Counted from the stretch's first letter, positions 7,979-17,236 are shown. The stretch: DNA of 64,000 nt from Halegenticoccus tardaugens (GCF_004116405.1 NZ_SDIC01000012.1:62001-126000), one strand, 5' to 3'. Notes: generated by a model from the sequence alone, not told the origin. Numbers and translations are program-made.

Positions 7979-10915
7979 GTGACTTCCGGTAGTTCCACCG
8001 ACGCCCTCGAAGAACTCCGTTCCGTTTTCGACGGGCCGGAGACGTACTCGGAGCCGCTAACGACGGTCGAAGTCGCCGACGCGCTCGGGTGCAGCCGACG
8101 CACGGCGTACAACAGGCTGGATCGACTCGCGGAGCGGGGCGAACTCTCGACGAAGAAGGTCGGCGCTCGCGGACGGATCTGGTGGCGACCGCTCCGGGGC
8201 CCCGACGCGCGGACCTCCGGCGGGATCGCGAAGCGTCGAGAGGAACACTACCGAATCGCCCTCGAAAACCTCACCGACACGGTGTTCGTCACGGACGACG
8301 AGGGCGCGTTCACGTTCGTCTGCCCGAACGTCCACTTCATCTTCGGGTACACGGCGGACGAGGTCGCCGAGATGGGGACGGTCGACGCGCTGCTCGGCGA
8401 GAATCCGATCTCGACGGAGGGGCTCGAGGAGACGGGCGAACGCTCCGACGTCGAGCGGACGGTAACGGACAAAGCGGGGGACGAGCACCACCTGTGGATC
8501 ACAGTCAGACCGGTTTCCGTCGGAGACGGAGCCGTCCTGTACGTGTGCCGCGACGTCACCGACCGAACGGCCCGCGAACGGGAACTCCGACGGGAGCGAG
8601 AGTTGGTGGAGCGGATCTTCGAGACGAGCCCGATCGGACTCGGGATCGTCTCCCACGACGGCGGCCTCGAGCGGACGAACGCGCGGGCGGAGGCGATGAC
8701 GGAGTCGCTCGCGGACGAGGTGATCGAGGGGTGCGACTTGCGGGACGTCGAGGTGTACGACGCCGACGGGTCGCCCGTCCCCTTCGAGGAGCGTCCGACG
8801 CAGCGGGCGCGGAAGACGGGCGAGCCGGTGTACAACGCCGAGTTGGCCGTCGATCGAGACGGCGAACGGACGTGGTTTTCGGTGAACGCCGCGCCCCTCC
8901 CGACGCGCGACGGGGAGCCGGATCGAACGGTGGTCGCCGCGGAGGACGTCACGGAACGCAAGGAGCGCACCCGCCGGCTGAAACGACAGCGCGACGACCT
9001 CAGGCGCGAGCTGGAGGACGCGTTCGATCGCGTCGACGACGCGTTCTTCGGTGTCGACGACCGGTGGCGGTTCACCTACGCCAACGAGCGAGCCGAGGAT
9101 CTCCTGGAGAAGACCGAAGCCGAGTTGATCGGCGACAGCCTCTGGAAGGAGTTCCCGGAATCGGTCGGATCGACCTTCGAGGAGGAGTACGCACGCGCGA
9201 TGAGAACCCAGCGACCGGTGACCTTCGAGGAGTACTACGAACCGCTCGGCGCGTGGTTCGAGGTCCGGGCGTACCCCTCCGAGACGGGCCTGTCGGTATA
9301 CTTTCACGACGTCACGGAACGGAAGACGCGGGAACGGGCGCTAGAGGAGTCCGAGCAGCGCTACCGCACGCTCGCCGAGCACTTCCCGAACGGTGGTGTG
9401 GCGCTGTTCGACGAGGAACTGCGATACACGCTCCTCGAAGGGTCGATCTTCGACGAGGCGCAAAAGCGCGAGGCCGTCGGCGAGCGGGCGGGGTCGCTGT
9501 CGCCCGATCCCGAGACGCGTGAGAAGGTGGTGCGCAACTACCGCGCCGCGCTGGACGGCGAGACGAACACCTACGCGTTCGACCTGGGCGAGCGGTCGTT
9601 TCGGGCGTGGACGATCCCCGTGATTGACGGGGACGACGAGGTGTTCGCCGGCATGGTGATGACGCAGGACGTCACGGAGCGAAAGCGCCGGGAGCGACAA
9701 CTCGAACGGCAGCGCGAGCGACTCGCGGCGCTCGTCAACGTGAACGGCGTCGTCCGCGAGATCAACGAGGCGCTCGTGGGACAGTCCACCCGCGAGGAGA
9801 TCGAGCGGGTGGTGTGCGAACGACTGGCCTCTTCGGAATCCTACCGGTTCGCCTGGATCTGCGAGATCGACCCGAGAACGCAGTCGGTTCGGCCGCGGGT
9901 GGAAGCCGGCGTCGACGGCTACCTCGACGAGATCCCCCTCTCCGTGGATCCGGGTGCGGCGACGGGCCGAGGACCGGCCGGTCGGGCCGCCCAGACGGGG
10001 GAGATGCAGATCGTTCGGGACGCGTTCGCCGATCCGGACTTCGAGCCGTGGCGGGAGCACGCCCGCGAGTACGGGTACAGGTCCGTGGCCGTGATCCCGA
10101 TCGTCCACGAAGGGACGCTCTACGGACTCCTGGGGGTGTACGCGGCTCGCTCCGGCGCGTTCGCTGACGAAGAGCGGGCGGTCGTCGGTCAGCTGGGAGA
10201 GCTCGTCGGCCACGCGATCGCGGCGATAGAGCGCAAGCGAGCCCTGATGGGCGACGACGTCGTCGAGATCGAGTTCCGCCTCCAGAACGTGCTCGACGTC
10301 CTGGGGATTTCGACGCCGGCGGAGGGAACGGTCACCTTCGACAGCACGGTTCCGGTCGGCGACGGGACGTTCCTCGAATACGGGACCACCGACGACGACG
10401 CGATCGACGCCCTCGAAGCGCTCGTCGAGCGGCTTCCCCACTGGGAGGACGTGTCGGTGCTTCGCCGGGAGTTCGGCGACGTCGGTTTCGAACTACGGCT
10501 CGCCGATCCGCCGGTGGTCTCCGTCGTCACCTCCCACGGCGGCTACGTCGACGAGGCGGCCATCGAGGACGGAGACTACCGCATGACCGTCCACCTGCCG
10601 CCGAGCGCGGACGTCCGGTCCGTCGTCGACACCGTCGGCGACGCGTACCCCGACGTCGAGACGGTGACCCAGCGACGGGTGTCCCGTTCGGAGGACTTCC
10701 CGGAGCGCGTCGAACGGACCGTCGCGGAGGACCTGACCGAACGCCAGCGGGCGGCCCTCGAAGCGGCGTTTCACTCCGGCTTCTTCGAGTGGCCCCGAGA
10801 CAACTCCGGGGAGGCGGTCGCCGACTCGCTCGGCGTGTGTCCGTCCACGTTCCACCAGCACGTCCGTCTCGGCGAACGGAAGTTGCTGGCCGCGCTCTTC
10901 GGCGAGTCAGAGTGA
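7979..10915 (+). CDS. Multi-PAS/GAF bacterio-opsin-activator (BAT) type regulator
   Basis: 978 residues from a GTG at 7979 (TSGSSTDALEELRSVF); longer extensions overlap the permease. Order: N-terminal winged HTH (about 20-75, TVEVADALGCSRRTAYNRLDRLAERGEL), four PAS domains (about 90-200, 210-320, 335-450, 455-565, each ending with a DVTER-like motif), a GAF domain (about 580-750), a BAT domain (about 760-900) and a C-terminal HTH_10 (LTERQRAALEAAFHSGFFEWPR ... ADSLGVCPSTFHQHVRLGERKLL). There is no kinase domain, so it is a one-component sensor that probably binds DNA directly. Two DNA-binding domains at opposite ends is notable. The neighbouring permease may be a target. Confidence 0.92.
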   Translation: MTSGSSTDALEELRSVFDGPETYSEPLTTVEVADALGCSRRTAYNRLDRLAERGELSTKKVGARGRIWWRPLRGPDARTSGGIAKRREEHYRIALENLTDTVFVTDDEGAFTFVCPNVHFIFGYTADEVAEMGTVDALLGENPISTEGLEETGERSDVERTVTDKAGDEHHLWITVRPVSVGDGAVLYVCRDVTDRTARERELRRERELVERIFETSPIGLGIVSHDGGLERTNARAEAMTESLADEVIEGCDLRDVEVYDADGSPVPFEERPTQRARKTGEPVYNAELAVDRDGERTWFSVNAAPLPTRDGEPDRTVVAAEDVTERKERTRRLKRQRDDLRRELEDAFDRVDDAFFGVDDRWRFTYANERAEDLLEKTEAELIGDSLWKEFPESVGSTFEEEYARAMRTQRPVTFEEYYEPLGAWFEVRAYPSETGLSVYFHDVTERKTRERALEESEQRYRTLAEHFPNGGVALFDEELRYTLLEGSIFDEAQKREAVGERAGSLSPDPETREKVVRNYRAALDGETNTYAFDLGERSFRAWTIPVIDGDDEVFAGMVMTQDVTERKRRERQLERQRERLAALVNVNGVVREINEALVGQSTREEIERVVCERLASSESYRFAWICEIDPRTQSVRPRVEAGVDGYLDEIPLSVDPGAATGRGPAGRAAQTGEMQIVRDAFADPDFEPWREHAREYGYRSVAVIPIVHEGTLYGLLGVYAARSGAFADEERAVVGQLGELVGHAIAAIERKRALMGDDVVEIEFRLQNVLDVLGISTPAEGTVTFDSTVPVGDGTFLEYGTTDDDAIDALEALVERLPHWEDVSVLRREFGDVGFELRLADPPVVSVVTSHGGYVDEAAIEDGDYRMTVHLPPSADVRSVVDTVGDAYPDVETVTQRRVSRSEDFPERVERTVAEDLTERQRAALEAAFHSGFFEWPRDNSGEAVADSLGVCPSTFHQHVRLGERKLLAALFGESE

Positions 10916-11081
10916 CAGATATCCGACTGCAATATTTTGGGTGTAGTGCTTATGCGATTTCGGCGGTCACTCTCCACGTAGTGATCACCCGCCGCGCGCA
11001 TACTCGTCGTTCGCGCGCCGTTCGCGTCGACATCGATCGCACGCCGGCGAGAACGAAACCGATCACGAGGAGAAACGAGGA

Positions 11082-11363
11082 GTGAATCAGAACGACCTCG
11101 CGCAAAACGAAACGCTGGAAGCGTGCCGCCGGTGCGGTCGTGAGACGATCCACCGGATAACGATCGCGCTCGAACGGACGACGGACGGCGAGGACGTCGC
11201 CCCGGAGAACGTCAAGTTCGCCCGCAAGCCGACCCGAACCGCCGTCTGCGTCGAGTGCGAAGCGAGATCGGGCGCGACTCCCGGCGAACGCGAGCGCGAG
11301 ACGGAGCGCCGTGCCGTCGACTCGAGGTCGGGCGGCCCGCCGGATCGCACTTGGTGCAACTGA
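11082..11363 (+). CDS. Small zinc-ribbon protein
   Basis: 93 residues from a GTG at 11082, preceded by the purine-rich GAGG. It has two knuckles, CRRCGRETIH (about 15-24) and CVECEARSG (about 58-66), separated by a short beta segment. This is the pattern of haloarchaeal zinc beta-ribbon proteins (I recall DUF7835). The last 25 residues are low-complexity and may be read-through of no function. It probably acts in nucleic-acid or protein binding, but no role is established. It precedes tfe by 52 bp. Confidence 0.7.
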   Translation: MNQNDLAQNETLEACRRCGRETIHRITIALERTTDGEDVAPENVKFARKPTRTAVCVECEARSGATPGERERETERRAVDSRSGGPPDRTWCN

Positions 11364-11383
11364 CCGATCCGAGCATCCGGTGG

Positions 11384-11390
11384 CTTTAAA
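11384..11390 (+). promoter_or_regulatory. TATA box of tfe
   Basis: CTTTAAA lies 26-32 bp before the tfe ATG at 11416, so the transcript would be leaderless or nearly so, as is common in haloarchaea. It is an AT-rich word in GC-rich surroundings. Confidence 0.55.
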
Positions 11391-11415
11391 CTCCTTTACG
11401 GCCCACCTAGTGGCA

Positions 11416-11940
11416 ATGGCTTTTGAGGACCTGCTGAACGACCCTGTCATCCAGAAGTACCTCCACGAGCTGGTTGGACCGACGGGGATGCCGGTCGCGG
11501 CCGCGCCGCCGGACGGCGAGGTCACGGACGAGGAGTTGGCCGAGAAGCTCGATCTCGAACTCAACGACGTTCGTCGGGCCCTGTTTATCCTCTACGAGAA
11601 CGATCTGGCGTCCTACCGCCGCGTCCGCGACGAGGACTCGGGGTGGCTCACCTACCTCTGGACGTTCGAGTACGAGAACATCCCGGAGAACCTCGAAGAT
11701 GAGATGTACCGCCTCCTCGACGCGCTGGACGAGCGCGAGGAGTACGAGCGGACCCACGAGTTCTACCTCTGTGAGATCGACTCGATCCGCTTCGAGTTCG
11801 GCGAGGCGATGGACTTCGGGTTCGAGTGCCCCGAGTGCGGTTCCCCGCTGGAGGCGATGGACAACTCGCGGCTCGTCGAGGCGATGGAGCGCCGCATCGA
11901 CGAACTCCGCCGGGAACTGAACGTCGACGTCACGGGCTAA
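11416..11940 (+). CDS. tfe: Transcription initiation factor E subunit alpha
   Basis: 174 residues. TFE helps RNA polymerase open promoters with TBP and TFB. The N-terminal winged helix (about 1-95) contains EVTDEELAEKLDLELNDVRRALFILYENDLASYRRVRDEDSGWLTYLW. The C-terminal half has a linker helix and FGFECPECGSPLEAMDN. Only the C-terminal CPEC half of the zinc ribbon is fully present; the first pair is reduced to FYLCEIDSIRFEF, which is usual for haloarchaeal TFE. The stop overlaps the next ATG (TAATG), showing tight coupling with the DUF2110 and DUF5803 genes. Confidence 0.95.
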   Translation: MAFEDLLNDPVIQKYLHELVGPTGMPVAAAPPDGEVTDEELAEKLDLELNDVRRALFILYENDLASYRRVRDEDSGWLTYLWTFEYENIPENLEDEMYRLLDALDEREEYERTHEFYLCEIDSIRFEFGEAMDFGFECPECGSPLEAMDNSRLVEAMERRIDELRRELNVDVTG

Positions 11941-12605
11941 TGGTCGTACTCGCAACGAAGTGCTACGTGGGAGGCGACGCCCGCGAACGCGCGCTCGACG
12001 GTCTCGCGTCGATGGTCGAAAACGACCTCGGCGAACTCGACGTCGAGTACGAGATCGGGGTCCGCCACGACGAGTTCGTCTCGGTCACCGTCTCGGGGGC
12101 GGACGAGGCGGTCGCGCGGAACCTCCTGCGCGAGCGGTGGGGCGAGATCCCGTCGCGCCTCGAAGCGGGCGAAACGTACGTCGGCACGCTGGAAGGATGG
12201 GACGACGAGGGGCTCGTCCTCGACGCGGGCCGAGAGGTCACCATTCCCGCCGACGAGCTCGGTCTCGGGCGGGGATCGCCGGTGCAGATCCGCGAGCGGT
12301 TCGGCCTCGTCCAGCACGTCCCGCTTTCGTTCGTGTACGGCGAGCCGTCGCGGCTCGCCGACGAGGAGCGCGATCGGCTGTACGGCTGGACGCGCGGCCC
12401 GGGCCGCGTGAACGTGAACAGCGCGACCCGCGGCGAGGTGCGCGCGACGGTGAACCGGGCGGGCCACGCGCGCGACATCGTCACCGTGGAGCGGCTCGGC
12501 CTGCTCGAACAGAGCGTCGTCTGCGGCGAGGACACCGATCCGCCGGGGTTGCTCGCGAGCATCGGACGCTACCTCCCGGCGGAGCTTCGCTGCGTCATCA
12601 CATGA
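11940..12605 (+). CDS. DUF2110 family protein
   Basis: 221 residues starting at the ATG that overlaps the tfe stop codon. The opening VVLATKCYVGGDARERALDGLASMVENDLGEL and VGTLEGWDDEGLVLDAGREVTIPADELGLGRGSPVQIRERFGLVQHVPL are typical of DUF2110, a conserved archaeal family of unknown function almost always found next to tfe. This context suggests a role in gene expression, but none is shown. The stop overlaps the next start (ATGA). Confidence 0.85.
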   Translation: MVVLATKCYVGGDARERALDGLASMVENDLGELDVEYEIGVRHDEFVSVTVSGADEAVARNLLRERWGEIPSRLEAGETYVGTLEGWDDEGLVLDAGREVTIPADELGLGRGSPVQIRERFGLVQHVPLSFVYGEPSRLADEERDRLYGWTRGPGRVNVNSATRGEVRATVNRAGHARDIVTVERLGLLEQSVVCGEDTDPPGLLASIGRYLPAELRCVIT

Positions 12606-13417
12606 ACCGCCGCCTCGTTCTCGGCGTCGCCTGTCTCGCCGCGCTCGTTCTCGCGGCGGGCTGTACGGGACTTTTCGGGGCCGATCCCGTCGAGGACGAC
12701 CAGCTCAACGAGAACCCGCCCGAGGGGTACGATTACGAGGCCGGCTGGAACAGCGACGCGAACGCGCACATCACGATCACGGACGGCGCGAAGTTTCTCG
12801 CCGTCTACCGCGTGCAGGACGACCGCATCGAGCTCTACCGGGAGGACGGCTTCGGCGGACAGAACGCCATCTCCGTCTCCGCCGTCCGGTACCGGTACCC
12901 CGACGGGACGGTGATCAGGGGGTCCGAATTCGACGAACACGGCGGCAGCGTCGAGCGGACGAACGACGCGGTCGTCGTAACGTTGCCGACGGATCGACCC
13001 GACGACGCCCCCGGAAAGCTCGCGTTCACCGCGGACAGCACGCCCAAGCAGTTCACCCTGCCGACGTTCGTCGAGGGCTCCTACGAGGTCGTGCTGCCCG
13101 AAGACCGCAAGGTCGACTTCTTCCTGTTCGGCCGCGTGATCCCGGACGACTACGAGACGACCACGGACGACCGGAACCGGGTTCACATCACGTGGGAGAA
13201 CGTCGACGCCGACTCGATCGCCGTCCGGTTCTACCTCGAACGCGACCTCACGATCTTCGGCGGCATCGCCGTCGCGCTCGGCCTCGTCGGCGTCGGCGGG
13301 CTGTTCTACTACCGTCGGAAGATCGAGAAACTGAAAGAGGAGCGACGAGAACTCGGGCTCGACGTCGACGTGGACGACGACGACTTCGGGCGGGGTCCGC
13401 CGCCCGGTATGAAGTAG
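12602..13417 (+). CDS. DUF5803 family lipoprotein
   Basis: 271 residues from the ATG at 12602, overlapping the DUF2110 stop by 4 bp. It has a signal peptide with lipobox LAAGC (Cys20), a beta-rich extracellular domain (about 40-215), one membrane helix at about 220-240 (TIFGGIAVALGLVGVGGLFYY), then a basic and acidic cytoplasmic tail (RRKIEKLKEERREL ... DVDDDDFGRGPPPGMK). Both a lipid anchor and a C-terminal helix are unusual together and would tether the domain at both ends. It is the third gene of the tfe operon. Function unknown. Confidence 0.85.
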   Translation: MNRRLVLGVACLAALVLAAGCTGLFGADPVEDDQLNENPPEGYDYEAGWNSDANAHITITDGAKFLAVYRVQDDRIELYREDGFGGQNAISVSAVRYRYPDGTVIRGSEFDEHGGSVERTNDAVVVTLPTDRPDDAPGKLAFTADSTPKQFTLPTFVEGSYEVVLPEDRKVDFFLFGRVIPDDYETTTDDRNRVHITWENVDADSIAVRFYLERDLTIFGGIAVALGLVGVGGLFYYRRKIEKLKEERRELGLDVDVDDDDFGRGPPPGMK

Positions 13418-13495
13418 CGACCAGCGAACCGGCCGGAACCGGCAGTCGGCGCGCCGGTCGGCGCGCTTTTACCCGTCACGCCCCTCCGTCGGACC

Positions 13496-14194
13496 ATGCG
13501 AATAGCGGTGGTCACCGTCGGCGACGAACTGTTAGCCGGCGACACGGTGAACACGAACGCGGCGTGGCTCGGAACGCGGCTCGGCGAGCGCGGCGTCGCG
13601 GTCGAGCGCGTGACGACCGTTCCGGACAGGGTCGCCGACGTCGCCCGCGTCGTCAACGAGTACCTCGCCGAGTACGACGCGGTGATCGTCACCGGCGGGC
13701 TGGGCCCGACGCACGACGACCTGACGATGGAGGGCGTCGCCGCCGCGGTCGGCCGAGCGGTCGAGGAACACCCGGAAGCGGTCGAGTGGCTCACGGAGCA
13801 CGGCGGCTACGTCGCGGAGAACCTCGCGGAGGGGACGGCGCACCTGCCGGCGGGCGCGCGGGTGCTCCCGAATGAGGTCGGCGTCGCGCCCGGCGCGGTC
13901 GTCGAGTCCGTGTACGTCCTCCCCGGGGTCCCCGCGGAGATGAAGGCGATGTTCGAACTGGTCGAAGGGGAGTTCGAGGGGACGCCGACGTACTCGGAGA
14001 CGGTCGTCACGAGCGAGCCCGAAAGCGGGCTCCTCGACCGGATTCGTGGGGTTCGGGAGGCGTTCGACGTGACGGTCGGGAGCTACCCCGGCGAGAACGT
14101 CCGGCTGAAGGTCACGGCGGCCGACCCGGAGACGGCCGAACGGGCGGCCGGGTGGCTCCGCGAGCGGGTCGATCTCGTCGAAGACGGGGCGTGA
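13496..14194 (+). CDS. CinA-like molybdopterin-binding-domain protein
   Basis: 232 residues. MRIAVVTVGDELLAGDTVNTNAAWLGTRLGERGV and AVIVTGGLGPTHDDLTMEGVAAAVGR are the MoCF/CinA N-terminal domain signature. VYVLPGVPAEMKAMFELV fits the same family. It lacks the C-terminal amidohydrolase domain of bacterial CinA (usual total about 400), as most archaeal members do. Proteins of this class act on nucleotide or ADP-ribose substrates or in molybdopterin handling; the actual substrate is unknown. It is a single gene between DUF5803 and a small membrane protein on the opposite strand. Confidence 0.87.
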   Translation: MRIAVVTVGDELLAGDTVNTNAAWLGTRLGERGVAVERVTTVPDRVADVARVVNEYLAEYDAVIVTGGLGPTHDDLTMEGVAAAVGRAVEEHPEAVEWLTEHGGYVAENLAEGTAHLPAGARVLPNEVGVAPGAVVESVYVLPGVPAEMKAMFELVEGEFEGTPTYSETVVTSEPESGLLDRIRGVREAFDVTVGSYPGENVRLKVTAADPETAERAAGWLRERVDLVEDGA

Positions 14195-14200
14195 GGCGCG

Positions 14201-14314
14201 CTACCGGTAGAGATAGAGCAGCCAGACGACGGTGAGAAGCAGGCTCGCGAGCAGCACGACGGCCCCCGTTTCGGCGATGGGAAGGGCCTCCCCGGTCGTT
14301 GCTAGCGGTATCAT
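14201..14314 (-). CDS. Small single-helix membrane protein
   Basis: 37 residues from the ATG at 14314: a short N-terminus (MIPLATTGEALPIAETG), one hydrophobic helix (AVVLLASLLLTVVWLLY) and a short basic end. The longer upstream reading frame is arginine-rich and looks like a shadow. The composition and clear membrane helix support a real gene. It lies 6 bp from the CinA-like gene stop, convergent. I do not recognise its role. Confidence 0.55.
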   Translation of the reverse strand: MIPLATTGEALPIAETGAVVLLASLLLTVVWLLYLYR

Positions 14315-14451
14315 GTGCGGGGGTAGCCGGGGCGGGCGCTTAAAGCTTGAACATCCGGCGACCGCGGACGGTCTCGGACGGACGGTCCGCACTCTCCCCT
14401 CCCGCCGCCGGACCCGCGGCGCTTTTGACCTCCCCGCGTTCACGTCCGCAC

Positions 14452-15510
14452 ATGCGAATCGGCGTCGTGGTCAATCCCGTCGCGGGGATGGGCGGTCGGG
14501 TCGGACTGAAGGGGACCGACGGGAAGGTCGAGGAGGCGCGCGCCCGGGGGGCGCAGCCGCGCGCGCCCGAGCGCGCCCGGCGGGCCCTCTCCGCGCTCCG
14601 CGCGAACGCGCCGGACGCCGAGATCCTCTCCTACGGTGGACCGATGGGTGAGAGCGCCGCCCGCGAGGCGGGCCTCGATCCCGACGTCGTCGGCCGACCC
14701 GACGACGAGGAGACGACCGCCGCGGACACGAAACGCGCCGTCGAGGCCTTCCTCGACCGCGGCGTCGACCTCGTCCTCTTCGTCGGCGGCGACGGGACCG
14801 CCGCGGACGTCGCGGACGCGCTGGGGGGGAGCGAAACCCCGATGCTCGGCGTCCCCGCGGGGGTCAAAGTGTACTCCTCCGTGTTCGCCGTCTCGCCCGA
14901 GGACGCGGGCGAGGTCGCGGCGGCGTTCGACCGGACCGAAGCGCGCGAGGTGATGGACATCGACGAGGACGACTACCGCGCGGGCGAGGTGCGCCCCGAG
15001 CTTCGTGCGGTGGCGCGCGTCCCCGTGGCCGACGACCTCCAGTCGTCGAAGCAGCTCGGCGGCGGAACCGTCGAGGCGCTCGCCGCGGGGGTCGCCGCCG
15101 AGGTCGAACCGGGGGTCACGTACGTGCTCGGTCCCGGTAGCACCGTCGGCGCGGTGAAGCGGGCGCTGGGATTCGAGGGATCGCCGCTCGGGGTTGACGT
15201 GTGGCGCGAGGGTGAGGTGCTCGTCCGCGACGGGAGCGAGGCGGAGATCCTCGACGCGCTCGGCGAGCGAAACGTGGTCGTCGTCTCCCCCATCGGCGGG
15301 CAGGGGTTCGTCTTCGGCCGCGGCAACCCGCAGCTCTCGCCGGACGTGATCCGCCGCTGCGACGTGGAGGTCGTCGCGTCGCGCGCGAAGCTCGACGACC
15401 TCGGCGTCCTCCGGGTCGACACCGACGATCCGGCGCTGGACGAGGCGCTTCGCGGGTGGACGAAGGTCCGGGTCGGCCGGTTCGAACGGAGGATGATGCG
15501 GATCGACTGA
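14452..15510 (+). CDS. NAD kinase-like (ATP-NAD/AcoX) family protein
   Basis: 352 residues from the ATG at 14452 (MRIGVVVNPVAGMGGRVGLKGTDGK). The GGDGTAADVADAL motif (about 103-115) and LGVPAGVKVYSSVFAVSPEDAG are typical of the ATP-NAD kinase/AcoX family that is separate from the main NadK. SPIGGQGFVFGRGNPQLSPDVIRR in the C-terminal part is conserved in archaeal members. The substrate is uncertain: these proteins may phosphorylate NAD or another nucleotide-like diol. It has no signal peptide and no obvious operon partner. Confidence 0.87.
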   Translation: MRIGVVVNPVAGMGGRVGLKGTDGKVEEARARGAQPRAPERARRALSALRANAPDAEILSYGGPMGESAAREAGLDPDVVGRPDDEETTAADTKRAVEAFLDRGVDLVLFVGGDGTAADVADALGGSETPMLGVPAGVKVYSSVFAVSPEDAGEVAAAFDRTEAREVMDIDEDDYRAGEVRPELRAVARVPVADDLQSSKQLGGGTVEALAAGVAAEVEPGVTYVLGPGSTVGAVKRALGFEGSPLGVDVWREGEVLVRDGSEAEILDALGERNVVVVSPIGGQGFVFGRGNPQLSPDVIRRCDVEVVASRAKLDDLGVLRVDTDDPALDEALRGWTKVRVGRFERRMMRID

Positions 15511-15572
15511 CGGCCGCCGCGGCGATCCCACCGGCGCGATCACGTGGGATCGGCGGCGGCCGCGCGCTTCGG

Positions 15573-15613
15573 ACACGTTTAATCACACTTCACCTCTTTT
15601 GACACGTATAATC
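15573..15613 (+). promoter_or_regulatory. Direct repeats in the phoU promoter region
   Basis: ACACGTTTAATC at 15573-15584 and ACACGTATAATC at 15602-15613 are 12-mers with one mismatch, 29 bp apart. GTATAAT in the second copy could serve as a TATA box for phoU at 15658. Spacing near three helical turns fits a protein contacting one face of DNA. This is a pattern only. Confidence 0.4.
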
Positions 15614-15657
15614 GACGTACAGTGAAGATTAAGGTCATTGCAGGGATAGAGGTTGGC

Positions 15658-16689
15658 ATGGAAACGCGGAAGGTCCAGCGACTGGGACCGTCGACGCTGG
15701 CGATGACGCTGCCCGCCGAGTGGGCGAAGGAACACGGCGTGAACAAGGGGGACGAGGTCTCCATCCGGATGGGTGGGAAGGGGACGCTCACCGTGCTGCC
15801 CGAGTCGGCGAGCACGGAGGACTCCGAGGCGGTCATCCACGCGGACAACCTCGACGCCGACGCGCTCGAACGCGCCATCGTCGCGCAGTACGTCCTCGGT
15901 CGCCGCGTCATCCACGTCCAGCAGGAAGACGGCGCGCTCGACAGCGAGCACATCAACGCGGTGTACAAGGCCGAGACGCAGCTCATGGGGCTCGGCGTCA
16001 TCGAGGAGACGCCCGAGAGCATCGCCATCCGGTGTTCGGTCGACCCGGAGGACTTCACACTCGACAACCTCCTCGAACGGCTGGAGAACACCGGGAGCAC
16101 GATGCGCGGGGAGGCGGTGAAGGCGCTCGCGCACGGCAACCCCGACCTCGCACAGCGCGCGCTCAACCGCGAGCGACAGGCGAACAAGATCTTCGTCCTG
16201 CTGCTCCGGCTGATCTTCACCGCCTACCAGAACCCGAACCTCTGTCGGGCCGTCGGCCTCGAATCCGGGTTCCCGCTCATCGGCTACCGGTCGGTGGCGA
16301 AGAACCTCGAACTCACCGCCGACAACGCGGAGGACATCGCGGAAATCGTCCTCAACACCGAGGGACACACCCTCGACATCGACTCGGCGACGATGCGGCG
16401 CATCCGCGAGTACACGGACCAGGTCGACGAGATCACGGTCAAGGCCGTCCGGTCTGTCGTCGACCGCGACTACGACCTCACGGTCGAGGTCAGACACCTC
16501 TTCCGCGAGATCACGGACCGCGAGAAGGACATCCTCGGCGACCTCCCGGAGATGTCGAACCGCGAACTGCTGCAGATCCGCGAGGTGCTCGTGAGCCTCC
16601 AGCAGACCGCCCAGTACGCGATGCGGAACGCGGAGATCGCCGCGAACCTGGCGCTGAACGAGGAGAGCGAACACGTCACGATCACCTGA
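15658..16689 (+). CDS. phoU: PhoU-type phosphate uptake regulator with AbrB domain
   Basis: 343 residues from the ATG at 15658; an upstream GTG at 15622 is possible but METRKVQRLGPSTLAMTLPAEWAKEHGVNKGDEVSIRMGGKGTL is the normal start. Domains: SpoVT/AbrB-like DNA-binding domain (about 1-50), then two PhoU helical bundles (about 105-230 and 230-335) with the conserved E/D-rich helices that bind metal clusters. Archaeal PhoU-AbrB proteins are thought to control phosphate transporters. No pst or pho genes are adjacent, so it may act in trans. Two direct repeats sit in its promoter region. Confidence 0.92.
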   Translation: METRKVQRLGPSTLAMTLPAEWAKEHGVNKGDEVSIRMGGKGTLTVLPESASTEDSEAVIHADNLDADALERAIVAQYVLGRRVIHVQQEDGALDSEHINAVYKAETQLMGLGVIEETPESIAIRCSVDPEDFTLDNLLERLENTGSTMRGEAVKALAHGNPDLAQRALNRERQANKIFVLLLRLIFTAYQNPNLCRAVGLESGFPLIGYRSVAKNLELTADNAEDIAEIVLNTEGHTLDIDSATMRRIREYTDQVDEITVKAVRSVVDRDYDLTVEVRHLFREITDREKDILGDLPEMSNRELLQIREVLVSLQQTAQYAMRNAEIAANLALNEESEHVTIT

Positions 16690-16708
16690 ACACGGTCGTC
16701 CCCGCCGC

Positions 16709-17236
16709 TCAGTCGGCGACCGCCTCCACCTCCGCCTCCAAACCCGCCGTCGGGGTCTTCTTCCTGCCCGTCAGGGGATTCCGGCTCGATATCTCGCAGT
16801 CGAACGCCGGGTGCTCGCCGAAGTGGCGGATCAACATGTGCCGGCGCGACCCGGTGATGCCGGTGCGGCCGACGTCCTCCGCGGTGAACTCCTCGGGCAG
16901 CCGGTCGAACAACCGCCGCAGCGCGTCGAAGCCCGCGAACACCTTGGCGTTGCCCGTCGACTCGGCGCCGCGACGGGAGACGACGTAGCTGCCGTCGTCG
17001 CGGTGCTCGCCGGCCGTCCGGAAGAACTCGCGCTTTTCCGTCAGGGCCGCGCCGATCGCGTCCTGCAGGTCGGCGGCGTCGGCCCTCGACAGTTCGCACG
17101 TCCGCCCGTTCAGTCGGACCAGAATGGTTTCGCCGTCCGCCGTGGCCGAAACGGGGGTTCCATCACGCTGGGAGAACTCGATCAGGAGACTGGGTACTCC
17201 GTTGCATACGTTCTCCTTACGGCCCGTCCCGAACAA
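16709..17236 (-). CDS. Haloarchaeal hypothetical protein
   Basis: 175 residues. The only plausible start in this frame is a TTG at 17236; no ATG or GTG occurs before residue 130, so the start is uncertain. The protein has a beta-rich N-terminal part (VSATADGETILVRLNGRTCELSRADAADLQDAIGAAL) and a segment RRLFDRLPEEFTAEDVGRTGITGSRRHMLIRHFGEHPAFDCEI that looks like a conserved haloarchaeal domain of unknown function. No signal or membrane segment. Convergent with phoU. Confidence 0.6.
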   Translation of the reverse strand: MFGTGRKENVCNGVPSLLIEFSQRDGTPVSATADGETILVRLNGRTCELSRADAADLQDAIGAALTEKREFFRTAGEHRDDGSYVVSRRGAESTGNAKVFAGFDALRRLFDRLPEEFTAEDVGRTGITGSRRHMLIRHFGEHPAFDCEISSRNPLTGRKKTPTAGLEAEVEAVAD

